A stretch of DNA of 64,000 nucleotides from positions 113,992,124 through 114,056,123 of the forward strand of contig CM035807.1 of NCBI GenBank assembly GCA_020466095.1, read 5' to 3'. This DNA is from Chlorops oryzae (Eukaryota; Arthropoda; Insecta; Diptera; Chloropidae). The notes under the pieces are model-generated. The model was not told the DNA's origin. It did not search any database and was given only the letters and a program-made list of their open reading frames with translations. Both the position numbers and the translations under genes were made by a program. Positions 11,468-21,900 of this stretch are shown one piece after another. Every line of letters begins with the position of its first letter. Position 1 is the stretch's first letter.

Positions 11468-14400
11468 ATGCCTTCATTTTGTGCAGTGCTGGACTGTAAT
11501 GATAAATATGGTCATGGGCATAGTGTTCCTTTTCACAAGTAAGCCTAATTAAATTGAGATAATGAAGATTTGTTCAAATAAAAAATAACTTTCAAGATTT
11601 CCAAAGAGCAAAAACAAAGAGCTATTGGAGAAATGGATTGAGTTTACGCAAAGAGCAAAAGATTGGCGTCCCTCCCAATGGATGTCCATTTGTGGACTTC
11701 ACTTCCGGGATGAAGATTATCGTTGTTCAGAGCAGAAGAAACTGTTAAAGAGAACGGCCATTCCAAGTATTAGGACAACGCATTCTGGAACGCAGAATAA
11801 GTCTTCAAACGTTGAGAGTGATGAAGAGGTGGTAAGAATGTTATTGATTGCCTTTGTCACGAAAATTAATAATTCTCGTTGTAAATTATATTAGTCTTTC
11901 TCGAGCGAATTGGATGATTCCATGAATAAGAGTAACGAAGCTTCCACTTCCAATTGCCGTTTTTGCGGCTTTACCACATCGACTTTTATAACGTTTGCTG
12001 GAAATTTTGAAATCTTTGGTGTAATACAAAAATGTTTGCCTACTTTAAGCATACGACAAGATGATAATATGCCAAAGGAAATCTGCAAGAATTGCTTAAA
12101 GCGTTTAAAGGCATTTCGCCCGGTTTATTGATAAAGTTCTGGAAACACAACGGCAATTCCGTAGCGAGAAATGCAATTCGAAACCAAATGAACGTATTTT
12201 GAAGATAAAACAAGAGCCAGTCATCCGTGTAAAGCAAGAGAATATTGATGACGTGAATGCATTCTTTCCGGATGAAGTTGACGATGGATGCTGCGGCGAA
12301 CAAGATCAAGATGCATCCAATATTGATGCGGACATGGATCAAAAGTTTCAATTTTGTGATTTTCCAGCTCTCAACGATCACGATCTTATTAATAACTGTG
12401 ATATCATGGAGATAATTAATCTCAGCGATCCGTTCATTGATATAACCAATTGCGAAAATACAATAAATGAAGAGGCGTCGCATAACACACTTGAAAATAA
12501 TAGTTTTCCCAAACAGCAACAGCAACAGCAACAGCAACAAACACTGCCAAGTGCTCACGAACTGCTGCAGACGCATTTTCTGAAACGAAGAACATAATTA
12601 CGCAAATCTTGCTGAGGACTTGAAAGAGGAATGGCCAATGCGATGTTATAAGACTGAGAAAATTGAAGCCGATGAAGAAGAGTGTTTGGGCTTTGCAAGT
12701 CTTACGGTTACTGCTGAAAGCGATGGCATCGATGACTGTATTCAAGATATTGATTCATATTTTCATGACGCTCATGATGATGGTGATGTGATGATGATGG
12801 CATTCCTGCTACATGCTCTTGTTACATGACTGTAACGACAACAGTATCAAAAGATGAGTATGAACGTTCAAATAAGCCGATTGTTACATCAGTTAGTTCC
12901 CTAAATGAGGCAAACTTGTTGCCCATAGCACAGCCGCCGCCGCCGCCGCCACTTCCAGATGCGAAAACAATATCGCGTAAGAAACCAAATATTGTTGTTC
13001 TCAATGAAAGTATTGTGCAATCATCACAAGCGCTTCAACTACACGAATGTAATATTTGCCAGTCGAAATTCTTCAGCATCGACTCACTCAATCATCATTA
13101 TGGTGTAGCGCATAGAACACAATATGCTTTACCTAATAAAGACGACCAGCCAATGGTGATTGTACCCAGCTCTAATATAAACGTTTGGCACCAAGACACT
13201 ACACATGGAATACAAAATCAAGATCAAAGCTATAAGACCGAGGAAGGTATTTATAATGATGGGATGCAAAACGATTTAAATTCTTTAAATTCGACCAACG
13301 ATCAGCAGACTCAGAATGTTCCCAAACGAAGTTCTAAGAATGAAATTACAATCTTGGATATGCAACAGACATTCTTACAGCATCAGTATCACTTTCCAAG
13401 TCAATTACAAGTGGAACCAAATTCCACAATCCATCAATTGCAACCGATTATTTCAGAAACAGTTTGCGGCCAGTTGCAACAAGCTAACAACGAAAACTTA
13501 TGCCCTTCTTCAAATAATGTTGAATACCAACATATAACGGATGATATTACACAAAGAAAAATTTCGTCAGACTCTCAATACAACGTTATCAATTGTCCAC
13601 TTCTCTTACCGTATTATTCTACTCTACTACTACTACTACTTCTGATACAAATGTAAAACCCAGTATTTTGTATGAATCTCTACCGATTGAAGCAGAATCC
13701 TCAAATAATGGACACATTGAAAAAATAACTATTGAATTTCTGGAACTCCAGAAACGTTATCGCCGCTTAAAAGTAAAATGTCGCAGTCTAGCGAGTGACC
13801 AAAAGAAAAAAATGAAACATTCGAATACGATCCAATTTGATTGTCGGTTTTGTGGTTCTCAATTCCATAATATTGTTCAACTATTACGGCACAAACAGTC
13901 GACACCGTTCCATCGCATCCAAAGGAGATCTACACATATTTCAGCTTCCTGCTCTGGTTGTGGAAAGTTTTTTGCCCGCAAAATCGCACTCTTCAATCAC
14001 ACTCGATACATTTGCCAATCGTTGCCATTACGCTGGCCGAAGCATCAAATTCAAATTCAAACATTCAAATGTCGTCACTGTCGTCGGATAATATTTACCC
14101 ATTGGCGACTTTATCGTAAACATGAAATAGAATGTAAATTTCGCAAAAATCACCGTCGAATTGCTGAGAAAGCATGCAAAACAACGAAATTCCGAAATGA
14201 CCCGAAGTCGTCCAATACGCGATCTCATCAGTATTGTAAAAGAATTTCAAAAATCTCACGTCCGGTGGGCAGGCCATCTAAGAACTTGGGTCCACATGTT
14301 TGTGGTCACTGCAAGAAGAAGTTTCCGACGTCAAATAGCTTGAATCAACATCGTATAACACATACTAATCTACGGTCCCATCAATGCAACATTTGCCAAA

Positions 14401-14570
14401 AGATATTTAAACGACGGAATGGACTTACTCAGCATATGCGAGGATATCACATGAAACTGAAACCATTCGAATGTCCTACTTGCAAACATAGCTACGCACT
14501 TAAAGGAGATATGCGACGCTGTAAACACTCGGTCCTGTCTCGCGTTAAAATGAATCCGCAGTTCGATTAA
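11468..14570 (+). CDS. THAP + ZAD + C2H2 zinc-finger transcription factor, four frameshifts
   Basis: Exons 11468-11538, 11597-11831 and 11895-14570 splice with GT-AG in phase. The N terminus is a THAP DNA-binding domain: Cys5, Cys10, Trp37, Pro49, then Cys56-x2-His59, ending in an AVPTIF-like 'TAIPSI'. Next is a ZAD dimerisation domain ('NCRFCG' ... 'CKNCLKRLKAF'), an acidic linker with a glutamine run, and C2H2 fingers: one near 13046 and a C-terminal group of six at about 13840-14533. The last finger has Cys in place of the first zinc-binding His and may not fold. ZAD-C2H2 proteins are typical insect transcription factors; a THAP domain in front of a ZAD is unusual. The frame shifts by one base near 12120, 12595, 12800 and 13620, each time continuing with sensible protein (the ZAD continues across the first). 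Either assembly indels or an ageing gene. Target genes unknown. Confidence 0.8.
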
Positions 14571-14926
14571 GTTTAATAATTACAAGCTCAATTCTATAAT
14601 CAAACGAATTTAGTCCGGGGAATTTAGATTCTGTAGCAACCTAAGGTTAGTTTCAGTGGAACAAATTCAGGAATATTATTTTATTTTTATTGACAAGAAA
14701 AATTTTTTTTATGCGTTATGCGAATTTTATTTTAATATATTATGATAATTGAATGCTATTGTCTTTGGATATCGTGCGTACACTTCTGATAAAGAAGAGA
14801 GATCTACAAGATTTATAGACTATCATCGAACTAGTCGTCTATTTGCTAGAATATTAAGCCATTAATCTAAAATTTAATAGAATATCTATGTTTCTATTGC
14901 ATGCACAGATGGAAAAGGATACAAGA

Positions 14927-15168
14927 GACTAACAGCGCGATTCTGAATATTCCCGGGGAACGAATTCCCGGGGAATTTACTTTTCTCGAGACAAAAATTC
15001 TCCTTTTTTAAATAGATATGGTAAGGAAAATTATGTGTATGGGTCAAATATCTATTCCCCATCAAGTTTCTTCGCCCAAATAATTAAGAAAGAAGAAGTT
15101 TACTCTCGAGAAAAGTCAATTCTCTGGGAATTTGTTCCCCGGGAACATGCAGAATGGGGCTGTAAGTC
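14927..15168. mobile_element. MITE with about 50-bp imperfect TIRs
   Basis: The left end (ACAGCGCGATTCTGAAT, then ATTCCCGGGGAAC and ACTTTTCTCGAG) is matched by the reverse complement of the right end over about 50 bases. No coding capacity. No clear target-site duplication was seen. Confidence 0.65.
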
Positions 15169-15440
15169 TTGCTTCAATTATTCTAGCCCTACGCGATCGA
15201 TAATAATAACTTCATAATTGACAATGAAGCGGAAATCTGCTTCATTTTACAATACATTATGACGTGTTCTACAGGAGTCTTTCAAATTTCTATTTAGTAG
15301 TCGAATTACGTTTTCTTTTTAGAATTTTGACTCGAACGATATCTCTGTAAATAGAAGAGCTAGATCGAAAATAGGTGATCAGTGATCACTGAGCTGGAGA
15401 ATCAATCGATAGCCCTATCGATGGTTTTTGACGACTATCG

Positions 15441-15672
15441 CATGATACAAGAAAACAAGATAGCGCCACTTGAGAGAGGAAACGTCACAAACTCAAAATC
15501 GCGATTCGTTGTTGTTGTTTCCCATGTTAAACCGGCTTTTTACTTTTTTGAATAGCATGGGAAACAACAACAATTTCTCGCTCAGTGACGTCACAAACTC
15601 AATTTTCGGCTCTCAAAGAGAGCCTCAAAATAGCGGTACTGAAGTGGCGCTATCTTGTTTTCTTGTATCATG
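15441..15672. mobile_element. hAT-type MITE with perfect 31-bp TIRs and 8-bp TSD
   Basis: The ends are perfect inverted repeats beginning CATGATACAAGAAAACAA. The element is flanked by the exact 8-bp duplication GACTATCG (15433-15440 and 15673-15680). An inner pair of inverted segments (GTTGTTGTTTCCCATG and its complement) makes it fold back on itself. An 8-bp duplication fits hAT-family insertion. No transposase. Confidence 0.85.
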
Positions 15673-15680
15673 GACTATCG

Positions 15681-16291
15681 ATAGTTTTGGATCATGGACA
15701 TTTACTTTAGCTTTTGAACAGTTGTACTGGCGGTGACAGCGAGGCTTTTTTTTTGAAACGGATAGATTCCTAAAAATGTCTGTAGTTAGATTAGGGCGAT
15801 GCATAAATAAATCTGTGTAAAAATACCCATATTTTAGGGAAATACACTTTTTTCACATACTACGTTGATCGATACAACGTACGATCTGGCATCGAGCCCT
15901 AACGAAAAAACCCCATAAAAAAGAAAAACTAACACATCTTCTTGCTACTTTACGTCGCGAAAAATTTACAGAAATTCTGCGATCCCAATTTCATAAACCA
16001 AATGAGAATTATAGGCGGCATGCTTAACTGGGTATGTATGGATAGATTCGTCAAAATTAAGTAAGAAAGATTTTTAAATCCGCCTCCTTGTATATTCCCA
16101 CGTGTTATAAATGAGGAAGGATATTTTTGTACAATATTTATTGCGTCTAACACCCGAAATTCAAATAGGACTTGAACTAAAGTTGGCACATAGACTTTCT
16201 TTATAGTCGTAGAAATCTTCTACAAAATTTGACTCGATCGGTCGATTTTTAAGGGCACCTCCATTACTAGGATCTCTCACAAGAATCGCTC
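15681..16291. other. Unassigned spacer between MITEs
   Basis: AT-rich sequence with no supported exon, RNA or element boundary. Confidence 0.5.
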
Positions 16292-16294
16292 TTA

Positions 16295-16458
16295 GGGGAC
16301 ATCCATTAATTACGTCAACATATTTTCTCCAGCTTTGGACCCCCTCCCCCCTCTATGGTGAGTTTCAGTGAGACTTTTTCGCACTCGATTTGCAGATTTG
16401 GTGAGATTTTCTACACCCCCTCCCCCTAGTTTTGTTGACGTAATTAATGGACGTCCCC
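16295..16458. mobile_element. Harbinger-like MITE (TTA TSD)
   Basis: Ends are inverted copies of GGGGACRTCCATTAATTACG, flanked by TTA on both sides (16292-16294 and 16459-16461). A 3-bp TTA/TWA duplication suggests the PIF/Harbinger group. The interior is 164 bp and non-coding. Confidence 0.75.
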
Positions 16459-16486
16459 TTACTTCTGATTGTAACACCCTTATATG

Positions 16487-16730
16487 CAGGGCTCGGATTT
16501 TGTTGACTTTTATAAATTTAAAGCATACTTTATGGAGTAAAATTTTTGTTCAACTCACATAAATTTAAGATTCAAATCGATTTTTAATTTCAATATGAAT
16601 TTTGTTTGAAGTTAGAAAAGCGGTTTGAGGTTCAAATTTCCTCAACTTATTCGCAAAATGTTGGCAAGTAAAATTTTTGCCCCATAAAGTATGCTTTAAA
16701 TTTGTAAAAGTCAACAAAATCCGAGCCCTG
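16487..16730. mobile_element. hAT-like MITE with CAGGGCTCGG ends
   Basis: Long inverted repeats of about 60 bp start CAGGGCTCGGATTTTGTT. The 8 bases outside each end are CTTATATG and CTTATAGT, which fits an aged 8-bp hAT duplication. Related termini (GCTCGGATTTTG) bound the T-rich elements at 29.5 and 56.1 kb. Confidence 0.7.
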
Positions 16731-17022
16731 CTTATAGTATATGTTTTTTGATGAATTTTTCTTCTGAAATAGAAATTGAAGTAGTATTCGTGGAATATCC
16801 CCCCGTAAGGACCCTGCAGTAATTGTCACTGGTGATTGATTCAATCTGTCACTAGTTCCTCCGTCACCGGTACTAGTGACCAACTGTACCCGTGCCATTG
16901 TATTCTCCTATTGACACTTTGTATGAGCATATGTTCGAGCGGACACCAGTTGACGATTGAACTAGTGATGCTCTAGATGCAGCTCATTAGCTATATTAAC
17001 TAAATAGAAAGCGCCGCGCACA

Positions 17023-17101
17023 CGGCTCAGATGGCTCAGTGTGAAGAGTCTGGCCTTTCGACCTGAAGGCCCGAGTTCGAATCTCACTCGGGCGGGTGCC
17101 G
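17023..17101 (+). other. tRNA-like module with Pol III A/B boxes
   Basis: It contains an A-box-like TGGCTCAGTGTGAAG and a B-box-like GAGTTCGAATCTC. The ends CGGC and GCCG could pair as an acceptor stem, and a GGCCTT/AAGGCC stem sits in the anticodon region. About 20 T residues follow almost at once, as in a Pol III terminator. The T arm is irregular, so it is probably a tRNA-derived sequence and not a working tRNA gene. Confidence 0.5.
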
Positions 17102-17349
17102 AATTTTTTTTTTTTTTTTTTTTTTTTGTAAGTGGATAATATTAAAGGTTCCCCAACAGGCTTAAAAAAATATTTTTGTGAGAAAAAATTAAAAAATTAA
17201 ATTATTGAAAATATAATTCATGGGAATTTTCGCACGAACTATGAAAGCATTCACGAGAATTCAGAATGGAAACTATTTTTTCTCTCTTCTCACCCATAAG
17301 AACCGATGAGAATTGTCTTCCGAATTTTACAACTTTTCCACTTTTGCTC

Positions 17350-17420
17350 GCCTGCTCTGGGATTCGAACACGATCCTTCGGATTGATGATTGGACATGCT
17401 AACCATTACGCTACGGAGCC
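17350..17420 (-). other. tRNA-like module, minus strand
   Basis: On the minus strand it has GTAGCGTAATGGTTAGCATG (A-box and D-arm like) and GTGTTCGAATCCC (B-box like) at tRNA spacing. Stem pairing is poor. It faces the module at 17023-17101. Confidence 0.5.
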
Positions 17421-17586
17421 TTCTCGGAGATTCTCGCGCAGCAAATTCATTTTATGAATGCTCAAGAAAATTGAACTGTAGACCTCCTCCTCGTTGACCA
17501 TGTCTATAGAATAACAGTGGTGACGAAGGGGTCAATTTGCCCCGTATTTACTGCAGGGGATTTTCAAATTTATAAAATTCTATTAA

Positions 17587-18324
17587 GGGGGTCTTCTCAT
17601 TGAGCAACTTTTTTTTCGACTTTTTTTTTTGCATTTATTTATAGCTTGGGTAGTTGTGAATATGCCCCTAAAAGGATTTTTTGAAATTCGAAATAGTTTA
17701 GAGGATAATAGCCTTCTTTGTCGAGCAAGATCTGCGCTAAAACGAGTAATTTTTGCGTTGCTTCAAACTTTAAACGCGTTTATCTCGAAACCAGTTTTTC
17801 GAACTGGCGGCCATGATATCTCCAGTTCAACTGAACCGATTTTCATGAAACAAAGTGGAATCGACGCAGAATTGTCACCATTCTCGGGTGAACCTCGACC
17901 ATAATTTAAAAAAATTTTTTACTATTTTTTTTTTACACTAAACTACAAAAAAAAAGCCCGAAATTGAAATTTTTTTTTTGAATGGCCGCCATTTTGTCAA
18001 AAAAAAATCACAAATTTAAGCTTGAGGTTCACCCGAGAATTACATCTATACTGATTATAACCCCGTTTTTTTTCCATTTTCGGACGCTCCGGAGACCGGA
18101 ATCGTGGCCGCCGTTCGACAAAACTTTTTTTTTCACACCTAACTTTGAAGCCTCAAAATTACTTTTTAACAGCCCAGTATCTGGTGCAAAAATATATTTT
18201 TTTTAATTTTCAAAACCTTTTGTAATGCAATAAACTAAATAAAATTTTCAATTATTTTTGCGTTTTCAAATAAGAATTTTTTTAAAAGGTCAAAAAAAAC
18301 GGATTCTTCAATGAGAAGACCCCC
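17587..18324. mobile_element. 738-bp TIR element with TTAA flanks
   Basis: Inverted ends GGGGGTCTTCTCATTGA, flanked by TTAA on both sides (17583-17586 and 18325-18328). TTAA duplication fits piggyBac or Kolobok groups. The interior is AT-rich, contains short inverted GGCGGCCAT/ATGGCCGCC segments, and codes for nothing recognisable. Confidence 0.7.
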
Positions 18325-18328
18325 TTAA

Positions 18329-19156
18329 ATTAAAATCTTGCTATTTGTTGAACGTTTCTCAACAAGTCATACTGTTCCAAACTCAAACAAAAATAATTCC
18401 TTACAAAATTGATCTGTTTATTATAAAATATGAATACAAATAAAATTTTGCGCCAAATGACTTAAAAGTTTTAAGCTAAATCATAAAAAATAAGAAAAAA
18501 TTAAATTAAAACTGCTTTAATTTTTTAATAAAAAATTGAAGCACCAACAAAAAAAAAAAAAAGGCTGAAAATGGCACAAACTTAAACTAAATATTTTTTA
18601 TACACATTTTTTTTTAGTTTGAAATAAAATTTCTCACAACATAAAGCACATCAGTTAGAAACACTATAAACACATATACACAAACATTTATTAAATTTCT
18701 AGTTTTTTTGCATAAATATTTCCATAATTTTAATAATATATTGCTTACATTTTGGTATCGCTACATATTTTTTTTTTTTTGTTTTTTTTTTGCACATTAT
18801 TTTGATTTTAAAAATTTCCTTTTATGATAATACTTATGGTTAGTGTACACTTATCAAGAATAAATTTTTTTCTCTTTATTTTTTTATTTTTTAATATTGC
18901 AATTTTCGGTTTATTTGAAGAAAAAAAAAAAAAAAACCTGAAGTAGTTTTTAAAAAATATACGTGATGTCATCATATTCAATCGAAAATATTATTTATAA
19001 TTATCGAAAATTAATCGAAAATGCAATTTTTATGCGCTAGATTTAGTATTGAACTTTTTCGAAATTTGAAAACTGGAATTTCTTAAATTCACAAAAGCTC
19101 CCGTATTCCCTCTATCCAGATGGTTGATTGGTTGGTTTGTTCATTGGTCATTCGCT
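18329..19156. other. Swip-1 3' UTR/downstream region
   Basis: Very AT-rich sequence downstream of the minus-strand Swip-1 stop. Several TTTATT motifs (AATAAA on the minus strand) could be polyadenylation signals; the true one cannot be chosen from sequence alone. Confidence 0.45.
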
Positions 19157-19571
19157 CTATTGAAATATAGCGGCACGCTGCTGGAATTGTAATCGTCGAT
19201 TGGCACGTTCCTCTTCCTCGCGGCGTCGTTCCTCTTGCTCTTCTCGTATCTCGTCGTGGAATTTATTCGTGCGCATTTGTTCTTCGATTTTCGCTTCGAA
19301 GAAATTCTTCGCCCCACTTACGCCCACTTCGTCCACATTGATTTCGGTCAGGCGTGCCAGCTGATTTAGTCCAGACTCATTATCCAGTTCGCCAGCTTGT
19401 GCCTTACGATAAATGAGCAGAAATTCACGGAATGAAATTTTACTATCGTTGTCCTCATCGACTTCGGAGATCATCTGCTTCAAGCCCAAATGCGTTTGTG
19501 GTGCACCCAGTTTTTCCATCATCAATTTCAGCTCCATCAAATCCAAATATCCATCGCGGCCAACATCGAAT
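19157..19571 (-). CDS. Swip-1: Swip-1/EFHD2, terminal coding exon (exon 2)
   Basis: Swiprosin-1 (EFHD2) is a calcium-binding, actin-associated protein. This exon holds both EF-hands: loop 1 'DVGRDGYLDLME' straddles the start of the exon, and loop 2 is 'DEDNDSKISFRE'. The family signature 'LMELKLMMEKLGAPQTHLGL' and 'GAKNFFEAKIEEQ' are present, as is the Glu/Arg-rich C-terminal coiled coil (EEQEERRREEEERANRR). The acceptor CACCCAG|A at 19571 completes the split Lys codon left by exon 1 at 51351, giving an intact 212-residue protein, close to the fly length. Position 6 of the second EF loop is Ser where Gly is usual, which may affect affinity. No frameshift. Confidence 0.93.
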
Positions 19572-20429
19572 CTGGGTGGGAGGAAAATAAAAATGATTTA
19601 ATTTTGCCATTGTTGTTTCAAATGAAAAAGCATAGAAAAATTAGAAAATAGAAGAACTGATCGTTTCCCTGCGTGAGGTGTAATTCGAGAATGCCCTAAG
19701 TATATATATAGACACGGCAGTTTCCAGTCAATAGATCATGCTGCAGCCAATTGACCTACGCGATGTTAAAATTGAAAAGGGCATGAAATTTTGGAAGAAA
19801 ATTTATTCTTCGAATTTAGAATTCCTACGTTCAATTGAAGGTAGCCTCATCGGAGCTCTTTTATGGGAGGCCAGGAGTATTGTCATTACAATTGCATTTT
19901 CTGCATTGGAATAGTAGGAGCCAAGATAACATCAACTCAAATCACGTCTCTTTTTTTTTTTTTTTTTTTTGATGCCAAATGATTTTGCTTTAGGAATGCG
20001 TGAATGCGGCGTGCTTCGAATGCTTGATAGGAACACACATTTTCGACATCTTGTGGCCCAAATCAACGTTTACAACAACAACAACAAAAGTTTCTTTTTT
20101 TGGAAAAGAGCTGAGCTATTGCAATAAATTCGTTTTTATACATTTTCGTTACACAACGTGAGGTAAGGTAAGGAATATTTTTAGATTTTTGGGACAAAAA
20201 ATTACAAAATTTGTTGCGTGCAAAGAGAATCGTGAATGCGTGCTGTGGCTTGTGGAGGCAGATTTGATCTTGAAATAACGTTTCCACGGTATTAGAAAAG
20301 ACTAACTATTGCAATAAATCGTTTTTTCATTTATCGTTACCTGTGAAAAGGAATTTGGGCTTTGAGAATGCTGATTGGCGTCTTAATTTAAGGAATACAC
20401 ACAATTTGCTCGTCGGAAATCAAGTGTTG

Positions 20430-20650
20430 AGGTAAATATGAAAAAAAGTTGCTGTTTTAGAAGAAGCTACATTTGAAAATTTTATATATAATCGTACCAA
20501 GTCGTTTAACGGAGGATTGTTTAGATTAAAACAAACAAAATTGCTGCGGACACGAGAATGTTTGAGGTTAAATATGAAAAAACTTCGAAAATGTTATCTG
20601 ATTGCTCAATGATTGAAAATTTTTATTATCGTACCAATCGTATAGGAGGA
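20430..20650. repeat. Diverged direct repeat pair
   Basis: Two imperfect copies about 130 bp apart share GAGGTAAATATGAAAAAA, a GAAAATTTT segment and TCGTACCAA. Probably an old local duplication. Confidence 0.5.
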
Positions 20651-21039
20651 AGTGGGCCAAGCATCGCAAACGAGGACTTTGTAACAATATGTAAAAACTC
20701 AACAAATTATGCTGATCTGCCAATGAGCTTTGATTATCCGGTAGTCAGATTTGCTATACTAGTCACTGACCCACATGACGAATCTTATAATTCAGACATC
20801 TTGGAGATTTAACAAAATCAAGAGATCTATCTCATCAATATCAAATCGAACATTTATCATGCCAATGAGTGCTTCTTATTACGGACAATTTGCTAGGTGG
20901 TAGAGCCAGCATTCCAATCCAAATGGATCTATACTCATCAATCTTACAAATCTAGCCTTATGTGCGAACCTAAAATCGAGTTAGTAGAGATAAGATAGTT
21001 CACCTCCTTACCGGATCACAACGACCTAATCCTTATTTA

Positions 21040-21480
21040 GAACTACTATCCAGTATATAAAAAAATCTATTCTCCTTAGTACCTACAAATAACTACTATA
21101 CTAAATAATAACTAACCAAACATACATAACCTAAAATAAAATAACATAACCTAAAACTAAATCCATAATAACCTAACACTAACTAAAATAACATAACCTA
21201 AAATAACATAACATAACCTAAAATAAATAACATAACCTAAAATAAAATAACATAACCTAAAATAAATAACAAATAACATAACCTAAATAAAATAACATAA
21301 CCTAAATAAAATACATAACCTAAAATAAAATAACATAACCTAAAATAAAATAACATAACCTAAAATAAAATAACATAACCTAAAATAAAATAACATAACC
21401 TAAAATAAAATAACATAACCTAAAATAAAATAACATAACCTAAAATAAAATAACATAACCTTAAATAACCTTATATAACA
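21040..21480. repeat. 20-bp satellite, AACATAACCTAAAATAAAAT
   Basis: About 20 imperfect units of AACATAACCTAAAATAAAAT, most regular between 21310 and 21460 and degrading toward the left. The CCTAA core recalls the insect telomere motif, but the period is not 5 and it should not be called telomeric. Confidence 0.85.
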
Positions 21481-21496
21481 TAACTACTAGGGAATC

Positions 21497-21900
21497 CAAT
21501 CCCGCACCACGGATCCCGCGGGATTAATAAAATTAATGCAAAATTTATACTTTTTAAAATTTTATGCTGTATACATATACAATACTGAGGCAGGGGGCCC
21601 CATGGCACGGGTCACGGGCTTGACAACCCCGCCTTTCCTGAGTCGCAGTGTTAGCCGATTGCCCCAGTCAAATCATGCAGACTGGTAAATAAATGTATGA
21701 AGCGGGACCCGGCCGCTGGTTAACTGTAAGGGAGCGTCACCTTTGACGAATTTTGGGCCCTACCCCGAAGTAATACCAGAGCGTTTCTAGGGTAGGAATC
21801 CCAACTAGAAGAGAGGGGGATGTTTTTTTAGTGGAATCACCACACACCCAGCAATCACGGATGCTGTCAGTCCGAAAGGATTTTTGACGCAAAAAAAAAA
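21497..21900 (+). mobile_element. GC-rich poly-A-ended insert (LINE 3' end or SINE-like)
   Basis: An unusually GC-rich stretch (GGCAGGGGGCCCCATGG, GCGGGACCCGGCCGC) directly follows the 20-bp satellite. It ends in a run of A after TTTTTGACGC. Composition and A-tail suggest a retroposed fragment. No reverse-transcriptase or A/B box was recognised. Confidence 0.4.

Larger units (their letters stand above)
16812..17558. mobile_element. CCCTGCAG-ended element with facing tRNA-like modules (copy 1)
   Basis: The segment starts CCCTGCAGTAA and ends with the inverse, TTACTGCAGGG. The two bases outside are GA on each side, which could be a 2-bp duplication. Subterminal GTCACT/AGTGAC motifs follow the left end. 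Inside are a plus-strand tRNA-like module (17023-17101) and a minus-strand one (17350-17420), facing each other across an AT-rich core. A second family member lies at 51905-52772. No coding capacity was seen. The superfamily is not recognised. Confidence 0.6.

Noticed and set aside
17023..17101. Functional tRNA gene
   Set aside because: A/B boxes are present, but the T arm and anticodon stem do not pair properly; it sits within an apparent mobile element with a similar opposed module.
21040..21480. Interstitial telomere array
   Set aside because: The CCTAA core is embedded in a 20-bp unit and not repeated every five bases.
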